From Pseudonocardia alaniniphila (GTDB lineage: Bacteria > Actinomycetota > Actinomycetes > Mycobacteriales > Pseudonocardiaceae), in contig NZ_JAKXMK010000028.1 in the NCBI RefSeq assembly GCF_022524485.1, positions 124,001-188,000 of the forward strand: DNA of 64,000 nt, in the 5' to 3' direction. Each line of letters starts with the position of its first letter. Positions within the stretch are counted from its first letter, which is position 1. The position numbers were made by a program, and so were the translations under genes. This document shows, piece after piece, positions 1 through 8,687 of this stretch. The notes below the pieces were generated by a model that ran no database searches, was not told the DNA's origin, and saw only the letters and a program-made list of their open reading frames with translations.

Positions 1-122
1 TCCCCTTCTCGTGGGGCGCGGATTTCGACCGGCTTCTCGTGGCGCTGACTCTCGGCGGAGGCCTCGGCGTGGTGGTCGCCGGGATGGCGGTGCTGCGCCG
101 CGGTCCTGTCCCGGCGGCGTAG
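1..122 (+). CDS. C-terminal end of a membrane protein (cut by window edge)
   Basis: Only the last 39 codons are present, in the frame whose stop TAG occupies 120-122. They encode a short acidic stretch, one hydrophobic helix rich in Leu, Val and Gly, and a basic tail, as in the last transmembrane segment of a polytopic protein. The stop codon abuts the ATG of the next gene at 123, so the two are probably translationally coupled in one operon. Too little is visible to name the family. Confidence 0.55.
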   Translation, partial: PFSWGADFDRLLVALTLGGGLGVVVAGMAVLRRGPVPAA

Positions 123-1343
123 ATGCTGCTCGCGCACGGCATCGGCGCTGTCGAGGGGCTGCCTCTCGACGGCGAGCTCGTGCTCCAGACCGGCGGCGTG
201 GTCGTGCTCGTGTCGTTCCTGGCCGTGGCGCTGTTGTGGAAGCATCCGCGCTTCACCGGCCCGGTGACGGGACGGCCGCTGCCGGTCGTTCTGGACTCGC
301 CCCGCCTGCGCGACGCTCTCCAGGCGGTGGCGCTGGCCGGGGCCGTCGCGATCGTGGGCTACGGATTCGCCGGTCCCCAGGACCCCGACGCGAACCCGGC
401 TCCCAGAGCGCTCTACGTGTTGCTGTGGGTGGGGGTCGTCCCGGCGTCGCTGCTGCTGGGGCCGGTCTGGCGGGTGGTCAACCCGTTGCGGCTGCTGCAC
501 CGCCTCGTCGCGACGGCGCTGCGCATGCCCGTGCAGGGCACCGCATCACTACCCGATCGGCTCGGCCACTTCCCCGCCGACGCCGGGCTGTTCGTGTTCG
601 TCTGGCTGGAGCTGATCGCGCCCGGACGCGACCGGCCGGCCGTCGTCGCCGGGTTCTTGCTGGCGTACGCCGTGGTGCACACCGTGGCCGCGCTGCGGTT
701 CGGCGCGCGCTGGTTCGACCGGGCCGACGCCTTCGAGACCTACTCGGTGCTCACGGGCGCGCTCGCCCCCATCGGTCGGCTGGACAACGGGCGGATCGGG
801 CTGCGCAACCCGTTGCGGGGGCTCGCGGCCGTTCCCGCGGCGCCGGGGCTGGTCGGGTTCGTCGCGGTGTGGTGGGGCTCCACCGTGTTCGACGGCCTCA
901 CCGGCTGGATCGGCTGGCAGGCGTTGAACCTCCCGCCGGTGCTCGACACCCTCGTGCTCATCGGACTGGTGCTGATGGTCGCCGGCCTCTACCGAGCCGC
1001 GACCGGACGGCTTGCGGGCCCGCTCGTGACCACGCTGGTGCCGATCGCAGCCGGGTACACGATCGCCCACTACGTCACGCTGCTGCTGGTCGAAGGGCCT
1101 CGGGGGCTCGCACAGCTCGCGGGCGCGCACCTCGGGGCGGTCACCGCCGTGCCGGCGCCTGCGATCGTGGCGGGCGTTCAGATCGGAGCAGTGCTCGTCG
1201 GGCACGTCGTGGCGGTCGTCGCCGCGCACGACCGGAGCGTGGCCCTGCTGCCCGAGCACCGGCGCCTCGCCGACCAGGTGCCGCTCGTACTGTTGATGGT
1301 GGCCTACACGATGGCCGGGTTGTTCCTGCTCGTGCTCTCCTGA
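123..1343 (+). CDS. Polytopic membrane protein of unknown function
   Basis: A 406-residue protein with about ten hydrophobic segments spread over its length, for example around residues 25-40, 70-83, 97-115, 150-185 and 275-300. Short Arg-rich loops join them. No catalytic motif, ATPase signature or cofactor ligand set is recognisable, so no transport substrate can be assigned. The ATG follows the stop of the upstream partial gene directly and the next gene starts 4 bases after its stop. It therefore sits in the middle of a tight three-gene plus-strand operon of membrane proteins. The reading is open throughout with typical high-GC3 codon use. Confidence 0.75.
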   Translation: MLLAHGIGAVEGLPLDGELVLQTGGVVVLVSFLAVALLWKHPRFTGPVTGRPLPVVLDSPRLRDALQAVALAGAVAIVGYGFAGPQDPDANPAPRALYVLLWVGVVPASLLLGPVWRVVNPLRLLHRLVATALRMPVQGTASLPDRLGHFPADAGLFVFVWLELIAPGRDRPAVVAGFLLAYAVVHTVAALRFGARWFDRADAFETYSVLTGALAPIGRLDNGRIGLRNPLRGLAAVPAAPGLVGFVAVWWGSTVFDGLTGWIGWQALNLPPVLDTLVLIGLVLMVAGLYRAATGRLAGPLVTTLVPIAAGYTIAHYVTLLLVEGPRGLAQLAGAHLGAVTAVPAPAIVAGVQIGAVLVGHVVAVVAAHDRSVALLPEHRRLADQVPLVLLMVAYTMAGLFLLVLS

Positions 1344-1347
1344 TGCC

Positions 1348-1677
1348 ATGACGGTTGTCCGGTCGATCCTGCTGTTCGTCGTCGCGGCGGTGGCGGAGAT
1401 CGGTGGAGCGTGGCTGATCTGGCAGGGAGTGCGGGAGCACCGCGGGTTGCTGTTCGTCGGGGCCGGCGTGGTGGCGCTCGGGGCCTACGGGTTCGTCGCC
1501 ACCCTGCAGCCGGATCCGCACTTCGGCCGGATCCTGGCGGCGTACGGGGGGATCTTCGTAGCGGGCTCGCTCGCCTGGGGGGTGGTCATGGACGGGTTCC
1601 GCCCGGACCGGCTCGACTACGTCGGAGCCGCGCTGTGCCTCGCCGGAGTCGCGGTGATCATGTACGTGCCCCGCTGA
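1348..1677 (+). CDS. YnfA/UPF0060 family small membrane protein
   Basis: A 109-residue protein with four predicted transmembrane helices and the family pattern: an N-terminal helix with AEIGGAWLIWQG, a central turn with YGFVATLQPDPHFGRILAAYGG, and a last helix ending just before the C terminus. Length and helix spacing match YnfA (UPF0060), a relative of the small multidrug resistance fold whose substrate is not settled. It starts 4 bases after the preceding membrane protein and is probably co-transcribed with it. The convergent cation-efflux gene ends 10 bases downstream of its stop. Confidence 0.88.
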   Translation: MTVVRSILLFVVAAVAEIGGAWLIWQGVREHRGLLFVGAGVVALGAYGFVATLQPDPHFGRILAAYGGIFVAGSLAWGVVMDGFRPDRLDYVGAALCLAGVAVIMYVPR

Positions 1678-1686
1678 CGGGTCGCG

Positions 1687-2610
1687 TCACCAGGCGAGCT
1701 CCGCGCAGCCCGTGCGCGCTCCGGGCGGTTCCACCTGCAGGGTGAAGTGCGCCAGATGGTGGCGTTCGGCGAGCAGTGCCTGTGCCTGGGTGAGCACCAC
1801 GGCCGGATCACATTCCGCGTCGACGGTGAGGTGGGCGGAGCCGACCTCCATCCCGGATGTGAGCGTCCAGACATGGACGTCGTGCACGTCCTGCACGCCC
1901 TTGAGGGCGGCGAGTTCGGACCGGATGGCGGTGACGTCGACATCGGCCGGGGCGGCCTGTACGAGGATCCGGACGGCTTGCCTGCCGAGCGACCAGGTAC
2001 GCGGCAGGATGAACAGACCGATCGCGATCGCGATGATCGGGTCGGCGTAAGGCCAGCCCCACACCAGCATGACCAGACCGGCGATGAGCACACCGATCGA
2101 CCCGAGGGTGTCGGAGATCACCTCGAGGTACGCGCCGCGGAGGTTGATGCTCTCCTTCGCGCCCTGTCGTAGCAGGCCGAAAACGATGAGGTTGGCGGCG
2201 AGGCCTGCGATCGCGGTGAGCATCAGCGGGAGCCCGGGCACCTCGGGTGGGTCGGTGAACCGGTGCACGGACTCCACGACCACCCACGCGGCCACGCCGA
2301 ACAGCAGCACTGCGTTGGCGAGTGCGGCGAGCACCTCGGCGCGGTAGAGCCCGAAGGTGCGACGGTCGTTGCGCCCCGAGGTGCGGGCGGCGGTGATCGC
2401 GGCGAGCGCCATCACGATGCCGAGAACATCGGTGAAGTTGTGCCCCGCGTCGGAGAGCAGCGCGAGCGACGACGTGGCGAGTCCGACGATGACCTGCAGG
2501 ACGAGCGACGCCGTGAGTATGACGACCGAGATCGCCAACCGCCGCGAGTAGCGGCCCGATGCGCTCTGACCGGCGTCGACGCCGTGACCGTGACCGTGAC
2601 CAGCCCCCAT
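1687..2610 (-). CDS. Cation diffusion facilitator (CzcD/ZitB-like metal efflux)
   Basis: A 307-residue cation-efflux protein expected to export Zn2+, Co2+ or similar ions in exchange for protons. The N terminus is His-rich (GAGHGHGHG), a usual metal-sensing tail. Six transmembrane helices follow, carrying the metal-site motifs SDAGHNFTD in TM2 and SDTLGSIGV in TM5 (HxxxD/DxxxD type). A cytoplasmic ferredoxin-like domain with DVHDVHVWTLTSG comes last. The ATG at 2608-2610 puts the His tail at the start; an ATG at 2620-2622 would add four residues. It diverges from the DUF1707 gene at 2706 with under 100 bases between them. Metal specificity cannot be read from the sequence. Confidence 0.9.
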   Translation of the reverse strand: MGAGHGHGHGVDAGQSASGRYSRRLAISVVILTASLVLQVIVGLATSSLALLSDAGHNFTDVLGIVMALAAITAARTSGRNDRRTFGLYRAEVLAALANAVLLFGVAAWVVVESVHRFTDPPEVPGLPLMLTAIAGLAANLIVFGLLRQGAKESINLRGAYLEVISDTLGSIGVLIAGLVMLVWGWPYADPIIAIAIGLFILPRTWSLGRQAVRILVQAAPADVDVTAIRSELAALKGVQDVHDVHVWTLTSGMEVGSAHLTVDAECDPAVVLTQAQALLAERHHLAHFTLQVEPPGARTGCAELAW

Positions 2611-2705
2611 GGCCGCCAACATATGCGGGAGTGTGCATGAGTGCAACTTGAGCCACCCGACGATCAGTGATCGCCACCGTCGGAGGGGCGTGGGATCATC
2701 CGCGC

Positions 2706-3125
2706 GTGACGGAACCCGTCCTACCGGAGGACATGCGCGTATCGGACGTCGAGCGCGGCAGGGTCCAAGATGCGCTGCGCCGCGCACATGACATCGGCCA
2801 GTTGGACCTCGGTGAGTTCGACGAGCGCGTGCGCTCCGTCTGGGCTGCCCGCACCCGGGGCGAGCTCGAGCGCGTCACGGCCGACCTGCCCGCGCTGCCG
2901 CCCGAGCCGGGGCGCCGCACCGTCTTCTCCGACACCGGTGGCGGCGTCGCCATGCGCGTGCTGACGATCATATGGTCGTGTCTTTCCGTGCTCAGCCTGT
3001 CGATCTGGGCCCTCTTCGCGGTGAACGCGGGCAGTTCGCTGTGGTTGCTGTGGCTGGCGCTGCCGCCCGGCCTCGTGCTCCTGGTGCTGTACCTGGCGGG
3101 TATCGGGCGCCCGAGGCGCAGCTGA
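2706..3125 (+). CDS. DUF1707 domain membrane protein
   Basis: A protein of about 139 residues. The N-terminal 55 residues match the actinobacterial DUF1707 pattern (MRVSDVERGRVQDALRRAH, then LDLGEFDERV and ARTRGELERVTADLP). Two hydrophobic helices and a basic C-terminal tail (GRPRRS) follow. DUF1707 proteins are often membrane-anchored and their biochemical role is unknown. The start is uncertain: GTG at 2706 or ATG at 2733, where the conserved domain begins. It is transcribed divergently from the metal-efflux gene. Confidence 0.8.
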   Translation: MTEPVLPEDMRVSDVERGRVQDALRRAHDIGQLDLGEFDERVRSVWAARTRGELERVTADLPALPPEPGRRTVFSDTGGGVAMRVLTIIWSCLSVLSLSIWALFAVNAGSSLWLLWLALPPGLVLLVLYLAGIGRPRRS

Positions 3126-3642
3126 GGCAATAATAGTTCTGTAATTGTTCAAGAACGTCTGGCCTGCGTGGTTGGCATGGGCAGTCGGGACGAATTCCGG
3201 CGCGCCGAAGTTTGCATCTGCTGGGATGGCGTCAGAACTGTCCGGCTTTGTCCCGGCGTGTCCCGAGCTGTGTGGAATCTCTGGTAACTCACCGGAACGG
3301 TTTGACGGTAGGCCAACCGTTCCAATCGTCGCGATCTCATCCTGTTGCGCAGCGTTCGGGCACGCTGGGGACTGCTGTGACCAGCGGTGATCATCTGTAA
3401 TGCATGGAGAGAGTTCGCGAGGTGTGGAAATTCTCAACCGTCCCGTATTGTCTGAACTTCGACGTGGAAGTTCTCGCGGGCCGGTCGATCGAGGACGGTC
3501 TGTGATGGGATCGACGATCAACTGAGCGATGATAAATGGGTTCTCTCAGGCTGTTGGAAGGTACATTCGCCATCATCATTGGCACACGTCGGCCTGCCCC
3601 TCGTCGCGATTCGGTGGGCTGCCGACTTCGAGGAGATCTCAT
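3126..3642 (+). other. 517-base intergenic region with inverted repeat
   Basis: This stretch is less GC-rich than its flanks and no convincing gene was found in it. It holds a 9-bp inverted repeat, GGAACGGTT at 3294-3302 and AACCGTTCC at 3315-3323, and two near-direct repeats of GTGGAARTTCTC about 40 bases apart near 3423 and 3464. These could be regulator sites for the amidase gene downstream. The ribosome-binding site AGGAG at 3631-3635 belongs to that gene. Confidence 0.4.
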
Positions 3643-5196
3643 ATGCCTGTTCAGCCGCCTGATCCGTCGGCCATCACCAAGGTCGCCGAGAGCTACGGCC
3701 TGGGTCTGACCGACACCGACGTCGCGTCCTTCGCCCCGCTGGTGCACGGCGTGCTTCAGTCGTGGGACGTTGTCGAGCGGCTGCACGCCGAGGTCGAGCC
3801 GGCGGTTCCGCAGCGGGCCTGGACGCGTCCGGAGGCGGCCGACAACCCGCTGGGCGCCTGGTACGTGACCTGCGAGGTGACCGGAAGCGGCGAGGGTCCG
3901 CTGGCCGGGCGCACGGTGGCGGTCAAGGACAACACCGCCGTGGCCGGCGTGCCGATGATGAACGGATCCCCCATCGTGGAGGGCTTCGTCCCGCGCCGGG
4001 ACGCCACGATCGTCTCCCGGATGCTCGATGCCGGCGCCACGATCACGGGAAAGGCCGTGTGCGAGAACCTCTCTGCCTCCGGCGGTTCGCACACCTCGCA
4101 CACCGGACCGGTGCGCAACCCCTGGGATCTCGCCAGGTCCAGTGGCGGGTCTTCCAGCGGTAGCGCGGCGTTGGTCGCGTGTGGCGCGGTCGACTTCGCC
4201 ACCGGCGGGGACCAGGCCGGGTCGATCCGCATGCCCGCATCTTTCAGTGGGATCGTCGGGCACAAGCCCACCTACGGCCTCGTGCCGTACACGGGCGCGC
4301 TCTCGATCGAGCGGACGATCGACCACGTGGGCCCTATGACGCGCACGGTGGCGGACGCCGCACTGGTGCTCGGCGTCATCGCGGGGTTCGACGGTCACGA
4401 CCCGCGGCAGCCTGCCAACCTCGTCGTCGACGACTACGTGGGCGCGCTGGCTCGCTCGGCGGAGGGACTGCGGGTCGGCGTGGTCAGCGAGGGCTTCGGG
4501 CACCCGAATTCCGAACCCGCCGTGGACGACACGGTGCGCGCGGCCGTCGAGACCTTGCGGGAATCCGGGCTCACGGCCGAAGACGTCTCGATTCCGTGGC
4601 ACGTGCACGGCCGGATGCTCTGGGACGTCATCACCATCGAGGGCGCCACGGCGCAGATGGTCGACGCCAACGGCTACGGGCTGAACTGGCAGGGCCTCTA
4701 CGACCCCGAGTTCATGGAGTTCTACGGCAACAAGTGGCGCGAGGACGGCAGCCAGTTCTCCGAGACGATCAAGCTCATCCTGCTCTCGGGCCGGTACTCG
4801 CTCGATCGCTATCGGGGCAAGCACTACGCGATGGCCCGTAACCTGACATCGCACCTTCAGGCGGCCTACGACGAGGCCTTGTCGCGTTTCGACGTGCTGG
4901 TCATGCCGACCACGCCGATCCAGGCCTCGGTCATCCCGGCCGAGGACGCCCCTCGCGAGGAAGTGATCATTCGCGCCATTGAGATGGTGAACAACACCAC
5001 TCCGATGAACATATCGGGCCATCCCGCGTGCAGCGTGCCCGCCGGGATGGCCAACGGTCTCCCGACCGGGATGATGATCATCGGGAAGCGGTTCGACGAC
5101 GCCACCGTGCTGCGCGTGGCCCATACATTCGAACAGGCCGTGGGTGGATTCCCGGCACCCGCTGGAGTGATGGTCGGGGGCGTCGCCTCTTCGTGA
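3643..5196 (+). CDS. Amidase signature family enzyme
   Basis: A 517-residue amidase of the Ser-cisSer-Lys class, which hydrolyses carboxylic amides to acid and ammonia in the cytoplasm. The catalytic Lys lies in VAVKDN (about residue 95), the Gly/Ser-rich signature GGSSSGSAALVACG spans about 168-181, and the nucleophile Ser is in GDQAGSIRMPAS (about 194). Length is usual for stand-alone amidases rather than GatA, and no gatB/gatC genes lie nearby. The start ATG at 3643 follows AGGAG with 7-base spacing. A longer frame upstream to 3529 lacks such a site. It appears monocistronic, and the substrate is unknown. Confidence 0.9.
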   Translation: MPVQPPDPSAITKVAESYGLGLTDTDVASFAPLVHGVLQSWDVVERLHAEVEPAVPQRAWTRPEAADNPLGAWYVTCEVTGSGEGPLAGRTVAVKDNTAVAGVPMMNGSPIVEGFVPRRDATIVSRMLDAGATITGKAVCENLSASGGSHTSHTGPVRNPWDLARSSGGSSSGSAALVACGAVDFATGGDQAGSIRMPASFSGIVGHKPTYGLVPYTGALSIERTIDHVGPMTRTVADAALVLGVIAGFDGHDPRQPANLVVDDYVGALARSAEGLRVGVVSEGFGHPNSEPAVDDTVRAAVETLRESGLTAEDVSIPWHVHGRMLWDVITIEGATAQMVDANGYGLNWQGLYDPEFMEFYGNKWREDGSQFSETIKLILLSGRYSLDRYRGKHYAMARNLTSHLQAAYDEALSRFDVLVMPTTPIQASVIPAEDAPREEVIIRAIEMVNNTTPMNISGHPACSVPAGMANGLPTGMMIIGKRFDDATVLRVAHTFEQAVGGFPAPAGVMVGGVASS

Positions 5197-5233
5197 GCGC
5201 AACGGATCCGCAGCGCTACGGACGCCAACCGGC

Positions 5234-5821
5234 TCAGCGTCCCGGTACCGGGGCCGATCGAGGTCGATCTGCCGACGCTCTGGCCGTAGCGCGCCACCAG
5301 CGGCGCGATGCCAGCGCCGCCAGCCCGGCGCCGGCGGCGTTGAGCACTACGTCGTCCACAGAGGACACTCGATCCAGCTGCAGGACGTACTGCGCGACCT
5401 CGACCAGGATCGAGCAGCCCGCCGCGAGCGCCAGGATCCGCGGCACCGACGCCAGCGCCGCGAACCGCATCGGGGCGAAGAACCCCAGGGCCGCGAACAC
5501 CAGCAGGTTGCCGACGATCTGGCCCGCCGCCGTCAGCGGCGCGTCGGCGAGAATCGTGAGCAGATCCTGCAGCGGCACCAGGCTCACCCGACCGGGGGCA
5601 GCGCCCGCCCGGCTTCCCGGCAACATGATCATTGATACCCACGGCACCGTCCCGTAGACGATGCCGACCTCGGCCAGCGACCACCGCCACGCCGAAGTGG
5701 TGCCGGTGGCACTCCGGCGGCGTGCCAGAGCCCACACCGCCAGCACGGCCAAAGGCAGTGCGACCACCGTCATGAATGCAACGCCAGTGAACGTGCCGAA
5801 GAAGTGCCACCCCCCGGCCAT
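5234..5821 (-). CDS. VanZ family membrane protein
   Basis: A 195-residue protein with four to five hydrophobic helices. The family motif is near the end: a helix with ILVEVAQYVLQ followed by RVSSVDDVVLNAAGAGLG. VanZ-like proteins are membrane proteins first found beside teicoplanin resistance genes, and most have no known function. It is convergent with the amidase gene (38-base gap). Its upstream side faces the terminator and the left attachment site of the integrated element, so it is the last chromosomal gene before the island. Confidence 0.85.
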   Translation of the reverse strand: MAGGWHFFGTFTGVAFMTVVALPLAVLAVWALARRRSATGTTSAWRWSLAEVGIVYGTVPWVSMIMLPGSRAGAAPGRVSLVPLQDLLTILADAPLTAAGQIVGNLLVFAALGFFAPMRFAALASVPRILALAAGCSILVEVAQYVLQLDRVSSVDDVVLNAAGAGLAALASRRWWRATARASADRPRSAPVPGR

Positions 5822-5894
5822 GCCGCCTCCACTTCCGTCGGACCGCGGAATCTACCCGGGCCGGCACGACGGGCGGACGCAGCCGTACCAAAGG

Positions 5895-5931
5895 CAGAGG
5901 CCCTGTCCGATGATCTCGGACAGGGCCTCTG
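5895..5931 (-). terminator. Original tRNA-Pro terminator left outside the island
   Basis: A perfect 16-bp stem (CAGAGGCCCTGTCCGA paired with TCGGACAGGGCCTCTG) with a 5-base loop lies 6 bases beyond the tRNA 3' fragment at 5938-5982. In the pre-insertion chromosome it would have terminated the tRNA-Pro transcript. After insertion it is stranded 14.5 kb away from the intact tRNA. Confidence 0.8.
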
Positions 5932-5937
5932 GCCTGT

Positions 5938-5982
<45 letters not shown>

Positions 5983-6118
5983 CGGTACCACAGTGCCGGC
6001 CAGGGCCGACTCAGGCGCTTCTGGCCGCTCAGCGTGCCGAGGCGTGTCGAGCTCAGGCGGGGCGTGCCAGGGCTCGTGATGCCTTCCTGCTGCCTTGCCG
6101 CAGCTTCGGCGCCGATCA

Positions 6119-6275
6119 GTGCCATCCCGTCGACCTGTCACAGCCCGACCCCGCGGCGCCTCGGGCGCAGCCAGCCTGCTCGACGATCACGTCCCGTGCC
6201 AAGACTGCGTCCGGGGCGTCGCGCGGTAGCCCTCGGGGAAGTCGGCGAGATGCCGCACCCTGTCCGACCAATGCA
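6119..6275 (+). repeat. Palindromic repeat, left copy
   Basis: A segment of about 155 bases that is homologous, in the same orientation, to 7482-7640. Each copy is itself an imperfect inverted repeat: an arm with CATCCCGTCGACCT and a GGCGCC-type centre is mirrored after about 35 bases by an arm with TGCGTCCGGGGCG and ending in GATGCCGCA. The two copies bracket the phosphotransferase gene. No open reading frame in it is credible. Confidence 0.7.
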
Positions 6276-6328
6276 CGGCCATCCGCTCGGAGCCGGCCAT
6301 CTCCGACGCCTGCCCGCCCGGCGAAGTC

Positions 6329-7222
6329 CTATACCTGGCCAGCGAGCCGATCAAGGGTTCGGCGCCCCAGGCGGCTCAGCGGCGGACTCGACTCGACGTA
6401 GTACCAGACCAAGCCCATGGCCTGCTGGAACGCCCATGCCATGCCCCGGGCCCACTCGATGTCGCCAGAGCCCAGGGTCATCCGCAGTTCTGTACGCGGT
6501 CCGTGATCAAGGAGATGCCACGCTGACACGAGATCAAGAGCGGGGTCGGCGGGACCAAACCCGCCACAGTCAACGACGCCGACAAGGCGCCCATCGTTGA
6601 CCAGCACGTTGCCGGGGATGAGGTCCCCGTGTGACATCACGTCGGCCCCTGCACGAGGAAGTTGCCTAAACTCGCTCCACATCCGCTTCAGCGGCTCGAC
6701 GTCGAGCAATCCAGCGGACTCCCGGAAGCACGTGTGCATCCAGTCGTCGTGATCCTTGAGGTTGCCACCGCGGTTGGTTCCAGAGAATTTGCGGCCCCGG
6801 GTATCTGCGGCACGGAGCGCGCCGATGAAGCCAGCGAGATCGCGAGCAAAGGCCACTGAGCTACTCGGATCGTCGTCTGTAGCAACATGGCCGTGTACCC
6901 AGGTCTGAACCGCCCACGGAAGTGGGTAATCGTGTCCGGGCTCGCCGAGCGCGACCGGTTCGGGCGTCGGGACCGAACTGTGAACTGCCAGTTCACGAGC
7001 TGCGGACGCCTCGGCCACCAGCCGACATCGTGTCTCGCTCGGATCCGGCGCTCGCAGCGGAAAGCGGGCGGCGAGTTCGTCGCCGATGCGGTAGATCGCA
7101 TAATCGGTACCATCGGCGACCACCGCACGGATCGGCAGATGACGCCACTGCGGGAACTGGTCGACGATCAGTCGGCTAGCGACCTCGGGAGTTACACGCA
7201 CCTCGTCGCTGTGCATCATCAT
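6329..7222 (-). CDS. Aminoglycoside-phosphotransferase-like (APH/ChoK family) kinase
   Basis: A protein of about 297 residues of the APH family, which transfers phosphate from ATP to hydroxyls of antibiotics or small metabolites. The catalytic loop HGDLIPGNVLVN (Brenner-type HxDxxxxN) and the following metal-binding DCGGFGPADPALDL are both intact. The N lobe holds YRIGDELAARFPLR with the likely ATP-binding Arg/Lys region. The start is one of three consecutive Met codons near 7216-7222, or ATG 7234; no strong ribosome-binding site decides. It is cargo of the element and sits between two palindromic repeats, as a separately acquired cassette would. The substrate, and whether it confers drug resistance, cannot be read from the sequence. 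Confidence 0.85.
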   Translation of the reverse strand: MMMHSDEVRVTPEVASRLIVDQFPQWRHLPIRAVVADGTDYAIYRIGDELAARFPLRAPDPSETRCRLVAEASAARELAVHSSVPTPEPVALGEPGHDYPLPWAVQTWVHGHVATDDDPSSSVAFARDLAGFIGALRAADTRGRKFSGTNRGGNLKDHDDWMHTCFRESAGLLDVEPLKRMWSEFRQLPRAGADVMSHGDLIPGNVLVNDGRLVGVVDCGGFGPADPALDLVSAWHLLDHGPRTELRMTLGSGDIEWARGMAWAFQQAMGLVWYYVESSPPLSRLGRRTLDRLAGQV

Positions 7223-7481
7223 CGCGGCAAGCATCCCAGTTCGGATCCAGGAGGGCACCTCCGTTTCCAGCCGGCGGCTGCGGTGGTGCAGCCGCACGTC
7301 GCGTGGCACGTATGTGGCACGACGAGCCCCAGCTTGGAAGACTGCCCAGAGGACCATTCCCCCGGTGCTGACCTGCGCTCGCACCTGCAACGGCATGCAC
7401 CCGTTGGCCAGCTCGCACCCTGCTTAGTTGCACGCTAATTGCACGGCCAGCACCGGTCCTCGTCTCCACGTCGGGAGCTGT

Positions 7482-7640
7482 GCGGCATCCCGTCGACCTG
7501 GCGCAGCCCGACCGCGCGGCGCCCCGGACGCAACCGACCTCCTCCACTGTCGTCGACCCTGCCAAGCCTGCGTCCGGGGCGCCGTGTGGTAGCCCTCGGG
7601 AGGTCGTCGGGATGCCGCACCCCGCAGCCCACCTCGCCAG
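7482..7640 (+). repeat. Palindromic repeat, right copy
   Basis: Homologous to 6119-6275 and in the same orientation. The arms are clearer here: TGCGGCATCCCGTCGACCT to GGCGCCCCGGACGCA on the left, and TGCGTCCGGGGCGCC to GTCGTCGGGATGCCGCA on the right, about 50 bases each with a 35-base centre. It lies between the start of the phosphotransferase gene and the next cargo gene. No transposase gene is attached. Confidence 0.72.
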
Positions 7641-7766
7641 GGGCGGCCCTACCGCCTTGCCGGCCATCCCGGAGACCTGCCGCCCGGCGAGGGCAGGTGT
7701 TTGTTCGGCGTCGCATACCGGCGGGGCGCGCCCGGACGAGTGCACCTTCCGGCTTACAGTTGCAGA

Positions 7767-8540
7767 GTGGTGGATGCGGGAAGGCCTGCTAGTCGGTGGC
7801 ATCACCGTGTGTTGCCTGAGACCGACACCGAGCGGGCGCTTGCCGCTCGGGAGTTCATCTGGACGACCGGTTACGCCCTGTCCCCGCAAGAAGCCCAGGA
7901 GCTTCTTCGACCGTGGTTCGATAGAGGCTGGCCCATCAAAGCCATTCTGCGGGCCCTAGACACGACGTACCATGGTGAGCCGCAGAAGTATCACCGTAAC
8001 GAGTCGGACGCGAAGAGCTTCGAGCGCAGGATGCGCGCATGGATTGACGGTTTCAGTAAGCTCCGGCCCCCTCCTATCGAGGCCGTAGATCAGGAAGCGC
8101 TCGAAGCGGACGAGCGTAAGCGGTGGCATGAAGAAGTTGGTTACCACCGTCCGGCTACTGCAAGATCCCTGGAAGATAGGCGAGCGGCGAAATCCACTGC
8201 CGCGGACGCGTACTCGCGAGCGCGAGGGGACAGTATCGAGCGGATTCGGGAGTCGAATCGCCGGGTTAGGTCTGCACTCGATTCGCTCGGCCCGGGGCCG
8301 CGGCTAACCGAACCGGAAGAGGATTTCGCGGCGGAACGGGACGCATCGGGTGCCCTCTATAGCGTGATCACGCACAGAGCTGCGATGCGTGTAAGCGGCC
8401 TCGATCAGGAGTCTCAGAAAGCGCTTGCAGAGCGCGACACCCCTGCTCGCCGCGTCCTCAGCAACCGCTACAAGCGTTACCGGCTGGCGCAGGCATACAC
8501 GCAACTCGATGAGCTGACCGATCCTGACGAACAGAGCTGA
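7767..8540 (+). CDS. Unknown AICE cargo protein, helical and charged
   Basis: A protein of about 257 residues that I do not recognise. It is hydrophilic and rich in Glu, Arg and Ala, with no signal peptide or membrane segment. The N-terminal 70 residues (FIWTTGYALSPQEAQELL, then WPIKAILRALD) look like a compact helical domain of helix-turn-helix size, followed by long charged helices. The likely start is GTG 7767 (or 7770). A TANNNT -10 element, TACAGT at 7755-7760, ends 6 bases before it, which fits a leaderless mRNA. Codon use is less extreme than in chromosomal neighbours, consistent with cargo. The convergent gene ends at 8688. Confidence 0.65.
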   Translation: MVDAGRPASRWHHRVLPETDTERALAAREFIWTTGYALSPQEAQELLRPWFDRGWPIKAILRALDTTYHGEPQKYHRNESDAKSFERRMRAWIDGFSKLRPPPIEAVDQEALEADERKRWHEEVGYHRPATARSLEDRRAAKSTAADAYSRARGDSIERIRESNRRVRSALDSLGPGPRLTEPEEDFAAERDASGALYSVITHRAAMRVSGLDQESQKALAERDTPARRVLSNRYKRYRLAQAYTQLDELTDPDEQS

Positions 8541-8687
8541 CGCAGTTCTACGGCTAGCAGCCAGGCGGGATGGGCGGTCTCCTGTACCGAATTTCTACCG
8601 GTCGGCGACATAGCGTCACTCCTATGCAATAGCCTTGCGAGGCCGTTCAATGGCTGCACCGAGAACCGGACCGATCGGCTGTCCTTT

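Noticed and set aside
3145..3390. Small open frames on both strands in the gap before the amidase gene
   Set aside because: Overlapping frames on opposite strands with no ribosome-binding site, no recognisable product and lower GC than the coding sequence around them.
3391..5202. Open frame of 603 codons on the minus strand across the amidase gene
   Set aside because: It is antisense to an amidase with all catalytic motifs, its translation is low-complexity Arg/His/Asp, and it has no ribosome-binding site. High GC at third positions opens such frames.
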